Assembly (NCBI RefSeq): GCF_001650405.1
Contig: NZ_LWCU01000001.1
Coordinates: 233,938-297,937 of the forward strand
Length of the DNA: 64,000 bases
Direction: 5' to 3'
Source of the DNA: Microbacterium sp. H83
GTDB lineage: Bacteria > Actinomycetota > Actinomycetes > Actinomycetales > Microbacteriaceae
In this document: piece after piece, positions 42,097 to 49,530 of the stretch
Position numbering within the stretch: position 1 is the stretch's first letter
Layout: every line of letters begins with the position of its first letter
Position numbers and translations under genes: made by a program
Notes under the pieces: model-generated
Seen by the model: the letters and a program-made list of their open reading frames with translations, nothing else
Databases searched by the model: none
What the model was told of the DNA's origin: nothing

Positions 42097-43422
42097 ATGA
42101 GCGCCAACAGGTATTCCCCCTCCCCTGTCCAGGGCGCCTACGTGGCGCCGACGACCTCTGATCCCGTTCGTGCCACCGTGACGGTTCCGGGGTCGAAATC
42201 GCTCACGAATCGCGAGCTCATCATCGCCGCGATCGCCGATGGACCGGGTCGCCTGGTCTCCCCTCTGCACTCGGACGACTCCCGGAGGATGGTCGATGCG
42301 CTGCGTGCGCTCGGCGTCGGCATCGAGGAGGTCGAGGGCTCCGGCGAGTTCGGCCCCGATCTCGTCGTGACCCCCGCGAAGCTCCTCGGGGGCACCACCG
42401 TGGACTGCGGTCAGGCCGGCACCGTCATGCGGTTCATCGCCCCGCTGGCCGGACTCGCGCAGCACGATGTCCACCTGACGGCGCACGAGACGGCTCTGCA
42501 CCGCCCCATGGGCGGTCTGATCAGCGCTCTTCGCGATCTCGGCGTCGACATCGACGACGAGGGCACCTGGGCGCTCCCGTTCACCATCCGCGGCCACGGA
42601 CGCATCCGGGGCGGGCGCGTCGAGATCGACGCCTCGGCGTCCAGTCAGTTCGTGTCCGGTCTGCTCCTCGCGGCGCCGCGCTTCGATGTCGGACTGCACC
42701 TCGTGCACACCGGCGACCACCTGCCGAGCCTCCCCCACATCGACATGACGATCGAGGCGCTCAGCCGCCGCGGCATCCGCATCGAGCGGCCGGCGACGGG
42801 TGAATGGCTCGTCGAGGCGGGGGTCCCGCGCGCGAAGGAGATCGCGATCGAGCCCGATCTCTCGAACGCCGCCCCCTTCCTCGCGGCTGCGCTGGTCACC
42901 GGCGGCGCGGTGTCGGTCACCGGCTGGCCCGTGCACTCCACGCAACCCGGCGCACTCCTGCCGGAGATCCTGCAGGCGATGGGTGCGCACGTCGGACGGC
43001 ACAGCGGCGTCCTCACCGTCCGAGCGGGCACCGAGATCCGCGGACTCGAGCTCGATCTCTCCGCCGCGAGCGAGCTCACCCCGACCCTGGTCGGTCTCGC
43101 CGCCTTCGCTTCGGGCCCCACCACGATCCGCGGCATCGGTCACATCCGGATGCACGAGACCGACCGCATCGCCGCCCTCATCGGCAACATCCGCGCGCTC
43201 GGCGGCGAGGCCGAGGAGCTCCCTGACGGGCTCCGCATCATCCCCCGCGAGCTCCGCGGCGGCGGCTGGGCCGCCCATCACGATCACCGCATGGCGACGA
43301 CGGGAGCTCTCATCGGACTCCGCGTCCCCGGCGTCGAGATCGACGACATCGGCACGACGTCGAAGACCCTCCCCGAGTTCACGATGCTGTGGGAGCGGAT
43401 GCTGGGGGGCGCCCCCGCGTGA
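42097..43422 (+). CDS. aroA: 3-phosphoshikimate 1-carboxyvinyltransferase (EPSP synthase) AroA
   Basis: 441-aa shikimate-pathway enzyme joining shikimate-3-phosphate and [21 protein letters not shown] is the phosphate-binding signature; [31 protein letters not shown], the conserved Ser-Gln loop [15 protein letters not shown], and the C-terminal [29 protein letters not shown] and [15 protein letters not shown] are all present. Start ATG 42097 follows AAGGTGGG. Its stop overlaps the rsgA start (GTGA). Confidence 0.96.
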   Translation: MSANRYSPSPVQGAYVAPTTSDPVRATVTVPGSKSLTNRELIIAAIADGPGRLVSPLHSDDSRRMVDALRALGVGIEEVEGSGEFGPDLVVTPAKLLGGTTVDCGQAGTVMRFIAPLAGLAQHDVHLTAHETALHRPMGGLISALRDLGVDIDDEGTWALPFTIRGHGRIRGGRVEIDASASSQFVSGLLLAAPRFDVGLHLVHTGDHLPSLPHIDMTIEALSRRGIRIERPATGEWLVEAGVPRAKEIAIEPDLSNAAPFLAAALVTGGAVSVTGWPVHSTQPGALLPEILQAMGAHVGRHSGVLTVRAGTEIRGLELDLSAASELTPTLVGLAAFASGPTTIRGIGHIRMHETDRIAALIGNIRALGGEAEELPDGLRIIPRELRGGGWAAHHDHRMATTGALIGLRVPGVEIDDIGTTSKTLPEFTMLWERMLGGAPA

Positions 43423-44489
43423 GCTGGCTCGACGACGCTGACGACCTCGAGGGCGACTTCGAGGACTACGACGAGAGCAGCATCCGCACCCGTCCGAACC
43501 CGAAGGCGAACCGCCCCCGCACGAAACGACGACCCGCGCACGAGGACGCCCAGATCGGGCGCGTGCTCGGCGTCGATCGCGGCCGCTACTCCGTGCTCCT
43601 CCTCGAGGGGTCGGACGACGAGCGCACCATCACCGCGGCTCGTGCACGGGAGCTGCGTCGCACGCCGATCGTCACCGGCGACCAGGCGCGCGTCGTGGGC
43701 GACACCTCGGGCGAGGAGGGGACGCTCGGCAGGATCGTGGGCATCGTCGAGCGCACGTCGCTGCTGCGGCGCAGCGCGGACGACACCGACCAGGTCGAGC
43801 GCGTCATCGTGGCGAATGCGGACCAGATGCTCGTGGTGGTCGCCGCCGCCGACCCGGAGCCGCGCGCCCGTCTCGTCGATCGCTACCTCGTCGCAGCTCT
43901 CGACGCGGGCATCCGCCCGCTCCTGGTCGTCACGAAGACGGACATCGCCGACCCGACCGCCTTCCTCGCTCACTTCGACGGGCTCGATCTGCGCGTCTTC
44001 ACGAGCGCCCGGGACGAGATGCCGGTCGACGAGATCGGCGCCGCCCTGGTCGGCCACTCGACCGTGTTCGTCGGCCATTCCGGGGTGGGCAAGTCGACCC
44101 TCGTGAACGCCCTGGTCCCCAGCGCGCTCCGGGCGACCGGGCACGTCAACCAGGTGACAGGGCGCGGTCGCCACACCTCGTCCTCGACGGTCTCGCTCCG
44201 CTACGAGGGCCCGGAGGGCAGCGGGTGGGTCATCGACACACCCGGGGTTCGCTCCTTCGGACTGGGGCACGTGAATCCCGAGAACATCCTCGCCGCCTTC
44301 ACGGAGCTCGCCGAGATCGCGGAGGACTGTCCCCGCGGCTGCACGCACCTGCCGGACGCCCCGGACTGCGCCCTCATCGAGGCCGCGCAGCGCGGCGATC
44401 TCACCGAGACCGGTCTGGCTCGCCTCGACTCCCTGCAGCGGCTGCTGCAGACGTTCGCCGACAAGGCCGACCAGGCACCCGGCCGCTAG
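43419..44489 (+). CDS. rsgA: Ribosome small-subunit biogenesis GTPase RsgA
   Basis: 356-aa circularly permuted GTPase that helps mature the 30S subunit. OB-fold about 55-130, then G4 TKTD before G1 GHSGVGKSTLVNAL, G3 DTPGVRSFGL, and a C-terminal zinc-binding region CPRGCTHLPDAPDCAL. The N-terminal 45 residues are acidic then Arg/Lys-rich, typical of actinobacterial forms. GTG start overlaps the aroA stop by 4 bp. Confidence 0.95.
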   Translation: MSWLDDADDLEGDFEDYDESSIRTRPNPKANRPRTKRRPAHEDAQIGRVLGVDRGRYSVLLLEGSDDERTITAARARELRRTPIVTGDQARVVGDTSGEEGTLGRIVGIVERTSLLRRSADDTDQVERVIVANADQMLVVVAAADPEPRARLVDRYLVAALDAGIRPLLVVTKTDIADPTAFLAHFDGLDLRVFTSARDEMPVDEIGAALVGHSTVFVGHSGVGKSTLVNALVPSALRATGHVNQVTGRGRHTSSSTVSLRYEGPEGSGWVIDTPGVRSFGLGHVNPENILAAFTELAEIAEDCPRGCTHLPDAPDCALIEAAQRGDLTETGLARLDSLQRLLQTFADKADQAPGR

Positions 44490-44492
44490 GCT
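44487..44492 (+). promoter_or_regulatory. -10 box, leaderless bcp
   Basis: TAGGCT ending 6 nt before GTG 44499, overlapping the rsgA stop codon. Confidence 0.6.
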
Positions 44493-44498
44493 GGACGC

Positions 44499-44972
44499 GT
44501 GACTGTGCGCCTGGAACCCGGAACCGCTGCCCCCGACTTCTCGCTGCTCGATCAGGACGGCGAGACCGTCCGCCTCTCCGACCTCCGGGGCGAGAAGATC
44601 GTGCTGTACTTCTACCCGGCCGCCATGACGCCGGGATGCACCACCCAAGCCTGCGACTTCCGTGACAGCATCGCCTCGCTGCAGGGGTCCGGATACCGGG
44701 TCATCGGGGTCTCCCGCGACGAGCCGGCGAAGCTCGCGGAGTTCCGCGACCGCGACGGCCTGACGTTCACGCTGCTCAGCGACCCCGACCACTCCGTCCA
44801 CACCGCGTACGGCGTCTGGGGCGAGAAGATGAACTACGGCAAGGTCGTCGAGGGCGTGATCCGCTCGACGTTCGTGATCGACGCGGCGGGATCGATCGCC
44901 ATCGCGCAGTACAACGTCAAGGCCACCGGCCACGTCGCCCGCCTGCGGAAGCTCCTCGGCATCGACGCCTGA
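44499..44972 (+). CDS. bcp: Thioredoxin-dependent peroxiredoxin, Bcp/PrxQ type
   Basis: 157-aa peroxiredoxin. Peroxidatic Cys47 in YFYPAAMTPGCTTQACDFRD and resolving Cys52 five residues later, the alpha2-type atypical 2-Cys arrangement of Bcp. TFVIDAAG and the W-x-E-K motif (YGVWGEKMNYG) are typical. Start GTG 44499 has a -10 box 6 nt upstream within the end of rsgA, so it can be transcribed separately from aroA-rsgA. Confidence 0.94.
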   Translation: MTVRLEPGTAAPDFSLLDQDGETVRLSDLRGEKIVLYFYPAAMTPGCTTQACDFRDSIASLQGSGYRVIGVSRDEPAKLAEFRDRDGLTFTLLSDPDHSVHTAYGVWGEKMNYGKVVEGVIRSTFVIDAAGSIAIAQYNVKATGHVARLRKLLGIDA

Positions 44973-44992
44973 CGGTCAGGACCGGCGACGGC

Positions 44993-45376
44993 TCATTCGG
45001 CCGGACGCTCGTTCTCGGCGCGCGTGCTCGCGATCAGCAGCGCGAACCCGACGACCCCCGGGATCGCGGTCGCGAGCGTGAACCCCCAGACGATGGGCTG
45101 GACCGTGAGCGAGGCGAAGGCCAGCGCGACGGCCAGGACCTGGAAGACGATACCGCCGGAGCGCGCCCAGGATCGGCCGCTGCGCGTCCCGATCGCGAAG
45201 GCGATCAGAGCGACGGCGCCGATGAGCGTGAGCACGATCAGAGCCACCGCCGTCGAGGTCGATGCGGCGTCCCCCGCGCCCAGTCCCATGAGCTCCACGA
45301 CCGCGAACACGAGGAGCGCGATCCCCTCCGCCGCGAGGACGGCCGCCGCCGCGAGAGCCAGAGCTGGTGAGCGCAC
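44993..45376 (-). CDS. Small four-TM membrane protein, unknown function
   Basis: 127 aa with four hydrophobic segments (about 3-27, 42-65, 72-90, 93-115) and an acidic tail ARENERPAE. Not recognised as a named family; conserved-hypothetical style. Start GTG 45376 (VRSPALALAAA) is preferred because AGGAGA lies 4 nt upstream; the frame opens further to ATG 45433 with no ribosome site. Divergent from whiB1. Confidence 0.7.
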   Translation of the reverse strand: MRSPALALAAAAVLAAEGIALLVFAVVELMGLGAGDAASTSTAVALIVLTLIGAVALIAFAIGTRSGRSWARSGGIVFQVLAVALAFASLTVQPIVWGFTLATAIPGVVGFALLIASTRAENERPAE

Positions 45377-45487
45377 GATGTCTCCTGAGAATCGAATGAG
45401 AAGGGAGAAAACCCTTGATTTCGCCGGTTTCATGTAACAGAATGGACAGCGTCATGTGCTCCCACAGCGGCGTGGGGCGGGCTTCGT

Positions 45488-45508
45488 GCCCGCATCACAA
45501 ATGCGGGC
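45488..45508. promoter_or_regulatory. Hairpin/inverted repeat upstream of whiB1
   Basis: GCCCGCAT-CACAA-ATGCGGGC, perfect 8-bp arms with a 5-nt loop, 100 bp before the whiB1 start. Could be an operator, a leader hairpin or a terminator-like element; no U-tract. Confidence 0.45.
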
Positions 45509-45608
45509 ATCCGTCCGTATCTCAACAGGGTAGCTGAACCCGAACTGCCACCCGAAATCGAGACGTCGCGCTGCGACATCTCTTGAACATCCACACCGAG
45601 GAGCCCCC

Positions 45609-45857
45609 ATGGATTGGCGCGACAAGGCCGCCTGCTTGACTGTCGACCCCGAGCTTTTCTTTCCCGTCGGGAACACCGGCCCGGCCGTCGACCAGATCGA
45701 GAAGGCGAAGACCGTCTGCGCCACCTGCACGGTGACCGAGATCTGCCTGCAGTACGCCCTCGAGACCAGCCAGGACTCGGGCGTGTGGGGCGGCCTCTCC
45801 GAAGACGAGCGTCGCGCTCTCAAGCGTCGCGCCGCGCGCGCCCGCCGCGCCTCCTGA
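45609..45857 (+). CDS. whiB1: WhiB1-type iron-sulfur transcriptional regulator
   Basis: 82-aa Wbl protein. The [4Fe-4S] ligands are Cys9, Cys37, Cys40 and Cys46 (VCATCTVTEICL), followed by the turn GVWGGLSEDERRALKRRAARARR with its basic C-terminal DNA-contacting tail. It is near-collinear with M. tuberculosis WhiB1 (MDWR...DPELFFPVGN...QDSGVWGG), an essential NO-sensitive SigA partner. GGAG precedes the ATG. A very strong terminator follows. Confidence 0.95.
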   Translation: MDWRDKAACLTVDPELFFPVGNTGPAVDQIEKAKTVCATCTVTEICLQYALETSQDSGVWGGLSEDERRALKRRAARARRAS

Positions 45858-45863
45858 TCGAAC

Positions 45864-45900
45864 CGGAAGGGGCCCGAGACGTCGTCTCGGGCCCCTTCCG
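45864..45900. terminator. Strong bidirectional terminator, whiB1 / pdtaS
   Basis: Perfect 17-bp stem (45864-45880 with 45884-45900) with a 3-nt loop, between convergent whiB1 and the sensor kinase. Confidence 0.88.
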
Positions 45901-45911
45901 TGTATCCGGGG

Positions 45912-47396
45912 TCAGGCCGTGAGCCACCGCAGCGGGATGTCGATCACGACCTCCGTGCCGTCGCCCTCGCTCCCCCGCCACTCGATCGAACCGCCCAGTT
46001 CGCCCTGGATCAGCGTGCGGATGATCTGAGTGCCGAGCCCCTGGCCGATCCGGCCCTCCGGCAGCCCGTGCCCGGTGTCGCGCACCGTGACACGCAGGTT
46101 CTCCTCGGTGCGGGCGGCATCGATCGTCACGATGCCCTCCTGCCCCGCGAGGCCGTGCTCCACCGCATTCGTGACGACCTCGGTGAGCGCCAGCGCCAGC
46201 GGCGTCGCGTACTCGCTCGGCAGGACCCCAAAACGACCGGTGGACTGTGTCCGCGCCCGGGTGTTGGGCGCAGAGGCGACCTCGGCGACGAGCTTGAGCA
46301 CACGGTGGAAGACCTCGTCGAAGTCGACCTTCTGCGTGAGACCCTGCGCGAGCGTGTCGTGCACGACGGCGATGGAATCGACCCGGCGCATGGCCTGGGT
46401 CAGAGCATCCCTCGCCTCGTCCGAATGCGTGCGACGCGCCTGGATGCGCAGCAGCGATGCCACCGTCTGGAGGTTGTTCTTGACGCGGTGGTGGATCTCG
46501 CGGATCGTCGCGTCCTTGGTGATCAGTTCCTGCTCCTGGTGGCGCAGCTCCGAGACGTCGCGGCAGAGCAGGATCGCGCCGATGCGCGTGCCGTGGTCCT
46601 TGAGCGGGATGGCGCGCAGCGAGACGGTGACGCCTCGGGCTTCGATGTCCGTCCGCCACGGGGCGCGCCCGGTCACGACCACCGGCAGCGACTCGTCGAC
46701 CTGTCGCGACGGCGGGACGAGACGGGTGGTCACCTCGGCGAGGGACTCCCCCTCGAGCTCGTCGTCGAAGCCCATCCGGTTGAAGGCGGACAGCGCGTTG
46801 GGACTCGCGAACGTGGTGATCCCGTCGACGTCGATGCGGATCAGGCCGTCCGACGCTCGCGGAGCGCCTCGACGCGGAGACGTCGGCGCGGCGGGGTCGG
46901 GGAAGCTGCCGTCCGCGATCATGCGGAACAGGTCGTTCGCGCATTCGTCGAAGGTGATCTGCTGTCGCGAGGGCGTCCTGGCCTCGCCGAGGTTCGTGTG
47001 CCGGGTCACGACGCCGATCACGGATGCCGGGCGCTGACCGCCCTGTCGCTCGCTGACGATGGGAACGGCGCGCACCCTGGTCGGCGTCTCCTCGAACCAG
47101 TCCGGCGACGAGGAGTCCACGATCTGGGCCGACTCGAAGGCGCCCTGGACCTGGGTCCTCCACTGCGGTCGGACGCGCTCGCCCACGATGTCCCGGTAGA
47201 AGAGCGTCGCCGCTCCACTCGGACGCGCGTGCGCGACGGCGATGAAGGATCCGTCCTCCGTCTGGACCCAGACCACGATGTCCGCCGAGGCGAGATCCGC
47301 GAGGAGCTGGCCGTCGCCCGCGAGGCGGTGCAGCCATTCCACATCGTCGTCGGCCAACAGGCCCTGGGCATGCGCGAGATCACTGAGGGTGGACAC
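45912..47396 (-). CDS. pdtaS: PdtaS-type cytosolic sensor histidine kinase
   Basis: 494-aa soluble kinase: GAF-like domain about 1-165, PAS about 183-285 (IDVDGITTFASPNALSAFNRMGF), then a HisKA_2 phospho-acceptor EIHHRVKNNLQTVASLLRIQARR (His302/303) and an HATPase with ALTEVVTNAVEHGL and TGHGLPEG. This is the PdtaS architecture; in mycobacteria it phosphorylates the ANTAR antiterminator PdtaR and responds to NO/metal signals. No pdtaR is in the window. GTG start has TAGGCT exactly 6 nt upstream. Adjacent to whiB1 as in M. tuberculosis. Confidence 0.93.
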   Translation of the reverse strand: MSTLSDLAHAQGLLADDDVEWLHRLAGDGQLLADLASADIVVWVQTEDGSFIAVAHARPSGAATLFYRDIVGERVRPQWRTQVQGAFESAQIVDSSSPDWFEETPTRVRAVPIVSERQGGQRPASVIGVVTRHTNLGEARTPSRQQITFDECANDLFRMIADGSFPDPAAPTSPRRGAPRASDGLIRIDVDGITTFASPNALSAFNRMGFDDELEGESLAEVTTRLVPPSRQVDESLPVVVTGRAPWRTDIEARGVTVSLRAIPLKDHGTRIGAILLCRDVSELRHQEQELITKDATIREIHHRVKNNLQTVASLLRIQARRTHSDEARDALTQAMRRVDSIAVVHDTLAQGLTQKVDFDEVFHRVLKLVAEVASAPNTRARTQSTGRFGVLPSEYATPLALALTEVVTNAVEHGLAGQEGIVTIDAARTEENLRVTVRDTGHGLPEGRIGQGLGTQIIRTLIQGELGGSIEWRGSEGDGTEVVIDIPLRWLTA

Positions 47397-47402
47397 CCCA
47401 CC

Positions 47403-47408
47403 AGCCTA
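47403..47408 (-). promoter_or_regulatory. -10 box, leaderless pdtaS
   Basis: TAGGCT (minus strand) ending 6 nt before GTG 47396. Confidence 0.6.
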
Positions 47409-47420
47409 GAGCGCTCCGCT

Positions 47421-47807
47421 TCAGAGGACGGCCAGGGACGTCGCACGCCACCGCCGGTCGAAGCCTTCCAGTCGGATCGCCACGGCCCGGGTGCGACCCG
47501 GCCCTGCGACGACGACCACCGCCTCGACCTTGCCGTCCGCGGGCTCGGAGACGCGGATGGAACGTATCTCGAAGGTCGGTCGTGCGGGCGGCACACCGCG
47601 TGCGCTGCGGGCCCTCGCCGACAGGTTCGCCCGAGCCACCAGGTTGCGATACGAGTCCTCGTTGAACCACCGGGCGAGCTGGTCGACCTCCCGCACCCCG
47701 GCGAGCACCTCGAGCACGCCGTGGGTGAGGCTGTGGAGCAGCGGATGCGGGTCCGGCAGTTCGGCGGACGGCGTCGGCTGCGGTGCGAAGTACTCATGAA
47801 GCGTCAT
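47421..47807 (-). CDS. Rv3235-like conserved actinobacterial protein
   Basis: 128 aa. Matches the small Rv3235-type proteins found near secA in actinobacteria: HPLLHSLTHGVLEVLAGVREVDQLARWFNEDSYRNLVARANLSAR and a C-terminal beta region RPTFEIRSIRVSEPADGKVEAVVVVAGPGRTRAVAIRLEGFDRRWRATSLAVL. No catalytic motif; function unknown. Start ATG 47807 has a GAGAGT box 7 nt upstream. It lies 24 bp before pdtaS on the same strand. Confidence 0.8.
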   Translation of the reverse strand: MTLHEYFAPQPTPSAELPDPHPLLHSLTHGVLEVLAGVREVDQLARWFNEDSYRNLVARANLSARARSARGVPPARPTFEIRSIRVSEPADGKVEAVVVVAGPGRTRAVAIRLEGFDRRWRATSLAVL

Positions 47808-47886
47808 CGGCGGCACTCTCGGTCGGGGCGGAATCGGCTCAGTAGAGCACGCGCCGAGAGGGCTTCTCCGCGAGATCGGCAAGGAA

Positions 47887-47895
47887 TGTGGATAA
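47887..47895. other. DnaA-box-like 9-mer
   Basis: TGTGGATAA, the perfect complement of the DnaA box TTATCCACA, in the divergent gap before 47935. Isolated, so not an origin; it shares 12 bases (TGTGGATAACTC) with the site at 48862. Confidence 0.4.
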
Positions 47896-47922
47896 CTCGT
47901 ACATCCCCGCCTCGCGTGCACG

Positions 47923-47928
47923 TACGGT
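47923..47928 (+). promoter_or_regulatory. -10 box, leaderless hypothetical gene
   Basis: TACGGT ending 6 nt before GTG 47935. Confidence 0.55.
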
Positions 47929-47934
47929 GGGTCG

Positions 47935-48546
47935 GTGCACTGGGATCGCCTGTTCGAAGACCTCGAGGGACAGCTGGCGTCGGAGTGGGAGAGCGAGCGC
48001 GCGGCGCTGGACGCCGAATCGGAGCGGCTGCGCATCTCGCGTCTCGACCTGCGCAGCCGGCTCCGCACCCTGTGCGCGGTGAGCGCTCCGGTCACGGTGG
48101 ATCTCCCGGGGGACAGACGGGTGCGCTCACGTCTGCATGCCCTCGGGGCCGACTGGGTGGCGGCGGCGGTGATCGAGGCCGAGGGCGTCTCGACCGCGCG
48201 GACCACGCGTCTGTTCCCGCTCGCGGCGATTCGGGGGCTCACGCTCGAGCAGGGCCTGCTCCTCGCCAGCCTGGAGGAGGGCGAGGCGCCGAGCGCCGAC
48301 CTCCGCGAGCGGATGAGCCTCGGGTTCGTCCTGCGCGACCTGGCGCGACGGAGGGTGCCCGTCAGGATCGTCGGCATGGACGGTCCTGATCTGCACGGCA
48401 CCATCGACCGGGCGGGCGCGGACCATCTCGATCTCGCCCTGCATGATCCCGGCGAGGCGAGGCTCGCCGGTGCCGTGCGCGGATTCCGGGTTCTGCCGTT
48501 CAGCGCCCTCGTGTCGGTGCAGGCCCTCGGCGATCAGATGCCGTGA
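47935..48546 (+). CDS. Conserved actinobacterial hypothetical protein
   Basis: 203 aa, acidic. N-terminal coiled-coil-like helix FEDLEGQLASEWESERAALDAESERLRISRLDLRSRLRTL, then a beta-rich region (VTVDLPGDRRVRSRLHALGADWVAAAVIEA) and a C-terminal VPVRIVGMDGPDLHGTIDRAGADHLDLALHD that resembles a small RNA-binding-type barrel, which is only an impression. No named family recognised. Leaderless-type GTG start. The last 13 bp overlap the convergent HTH gene. Confidence 0.72.
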   Translation: MHWDRLFEDLEGQLASEWESERAALDAESERLRISRLDLRSRLRTLCAVSAPVTVDLPGDRRVRSRLHALGADWVAAAVIEAEGVSTARTTRLFPLAAIRGLTLEQGLLLASLEEGEAPSADLRERMSLGFVLRDLARRRVPVRIVGMDGPDLHGTIDRAGADHLDLALHDPGEARLAGAVRGFRVLPFSALVSVQALGDQMP

Positions 48547-48812
48547 GCGCGGGAGGCGCCCCAGACCTCCGGGAAGCTCGCCTCGTTCGCCTGCCGCCAC
48601 AGGGCCATGCGCCGTGCCTCCTCGGACTGCTCGGCGAGGTACTCCGACAGACTGGACTCCTCGATGCGCCAGCGTGCGGGAGAGCCGAGCTTGGAGCCGC
48701 GCAGACGCCCTTGATACACGAGCTCGACCACCTCGTCGACCTCGATGCTGAGCAGTTCCGCGACCTGCGCCGGCGCCAGGAAGCGCTGAGCGGCGGGAAG
48801 CGGGCGGGTCAT
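48534..48812 (-). CDS. Excisionase-like helix-turn-helix protein
   Basis: 92 aa with a MerR/excisionase-type winged HTH: RFLAPAQVAELLSIEVDEVVELVYQGRLRGSKLGSPARWRIEESSLSEYLAEQ, then an acidic/aromatic tail. Such proteins are common in actinobacterial chromosomes and are often not linked to phage; no integrase is nearby. Leaderless-type start (CAGAAT 6 nt before the ATG). Confidence 0.82.
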   Translation of the reverse strand: MTRPLPAAQRFLAPAQVAELLSIEVDEVVELVYQGRLRGSKLGSPARWRIEESSLSEYLAEQSEEARRMALWRQANEASFPEVWGASRAHGI

Positions 48813-48818
48813 GTCCCC

Positions 48819-48824
48819 ATTCTG
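48819..48824 (-). promoter_or_regulatory. -10 box, leaderless HTH gene
   Basis: CAGAAT (minus strand) ending 6 nt before the ATG at 48812. Confidence 0.45.
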
Positions 48825-48861
48825 CCGCGAAGCCGCCGACCCGCCCAGCCCCGGACGGCGC

Positions 48862-48870
48862 TGTGGATAA
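48862..48870. other. DnaA-box-like 9-mer
   Basis: TGTGGATAA in the divergent gap before the SAF-domain gene; second copy of the 12-mer seen at 47887. Isolated. Confidence 0.4.
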
Positions 48871-48909
48871 CTCCCGCGCGTGGGCGCCGGCATCTGTGAC
48901 CATAGCCGC

Positions 48910-49530
48910 ATGAACACCGTCGCTCGCCGTGGCCGCGTCGTCTGGGGCGACACCCGCTTCCTGATCGGGATCGTGCTGGTCGCCCTCTCCATGGGCGGCG
49001 TGTGGCTGGTCGTCTCGTCTGCCTCCGTCACCTCGCCGGTGCTCCAGGCGACCCGCACCATCGTGCGGGGAGAGGCGCTCGTCTCGGGTGACTTCCAGGT
49101 CGTCGAGGTGAACCTCGGCACGCTCGTCGACGAGTACCTCGCACCGCAGGATCTCGTCCCCGGCCTGATCGCGGCGCGAACCCTGTCGAACGGGGAGATG
49201 CTCGCCGCGCAGGCCGCCGCGGATGCCTCTGCCGGCCGCACGACCACGGTCGTGGTGGAGAGCAGCACGGGCATCCCGGCCCAGGTCCGGACCGGGACCG
49301 TCGTCGAGCTGTGGCATGCTCCGCCGATCGACGAGAGCGGAGCCGCGGACGCGCCTCGGCTCCTCGTCGCCGACGCCACGGTCGCCTCCGTGACGACGGC
49401 CGACGGCGTCCTCGCCGCAGAGGGGACGTCCGTCGAGCTGGTCGTCGATCGTGCCGAGGTCGCCGACGTCCTCGCCGCGGTGACCGGGGGCTCGCTGCTC
49501 TCGGTCGTCCCGATCGGCGTCGCCCCGTGA
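48910..49530 (+). CDS. SAF-domain (CpaB/RcpC-like) membrane-anchored protein
   Basis: 206 aa. One N-terminal TM helix (about 18-37, LIGIVLVALSMGGVWLVVSS), then a SAF domain about 42-105 (VLQATRTIVRGEALVSGDFQVVEVNLG ... GLIAARTLSNGEMLAA) and a further beta domain. CpaB/RcpC proteins act at the outer face of Tad pilus machines. Its stop overlaps the CpaE-like ATPase start by 4 bp. No tadA, tadB/C or pilin gene is in the window, so a pilus role is only suggested. Confidence 0.82.
   Translation: MNTVARRGRVVWGDTRFLIGIVLVALSMGGVWLVVSSASVTSPVLQATRTIVRGEALVSGDFQVVEVNLGTLVDEYLAPQDLVPGLIAARTLSNGEMLAAQAAADASAGRTTTVVVESSTGIPAQVRTGTVVELWHAPPIDESGAADAPRLLVADATVASVTTADGVLAAEGTSVELVVDRAEVADVLAAVTGGSLLSVVPIGVAP

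Noticed and set aside
48534..48812. Excisionase-like HTH as evidence of a prophage or integrative element
   Set aside because: No integrase, recombinase, attachment-site repeat or tRNA nearby, and the block is syntenic with other actinobacteria.
47887..48870. Chromosomal replication origin because of DnaA boxes
   Set aside because: Only two isolated 9-mers, no AT-rich unwinding element, and no dnaA, dnaN, recF or gyr genes nearby.
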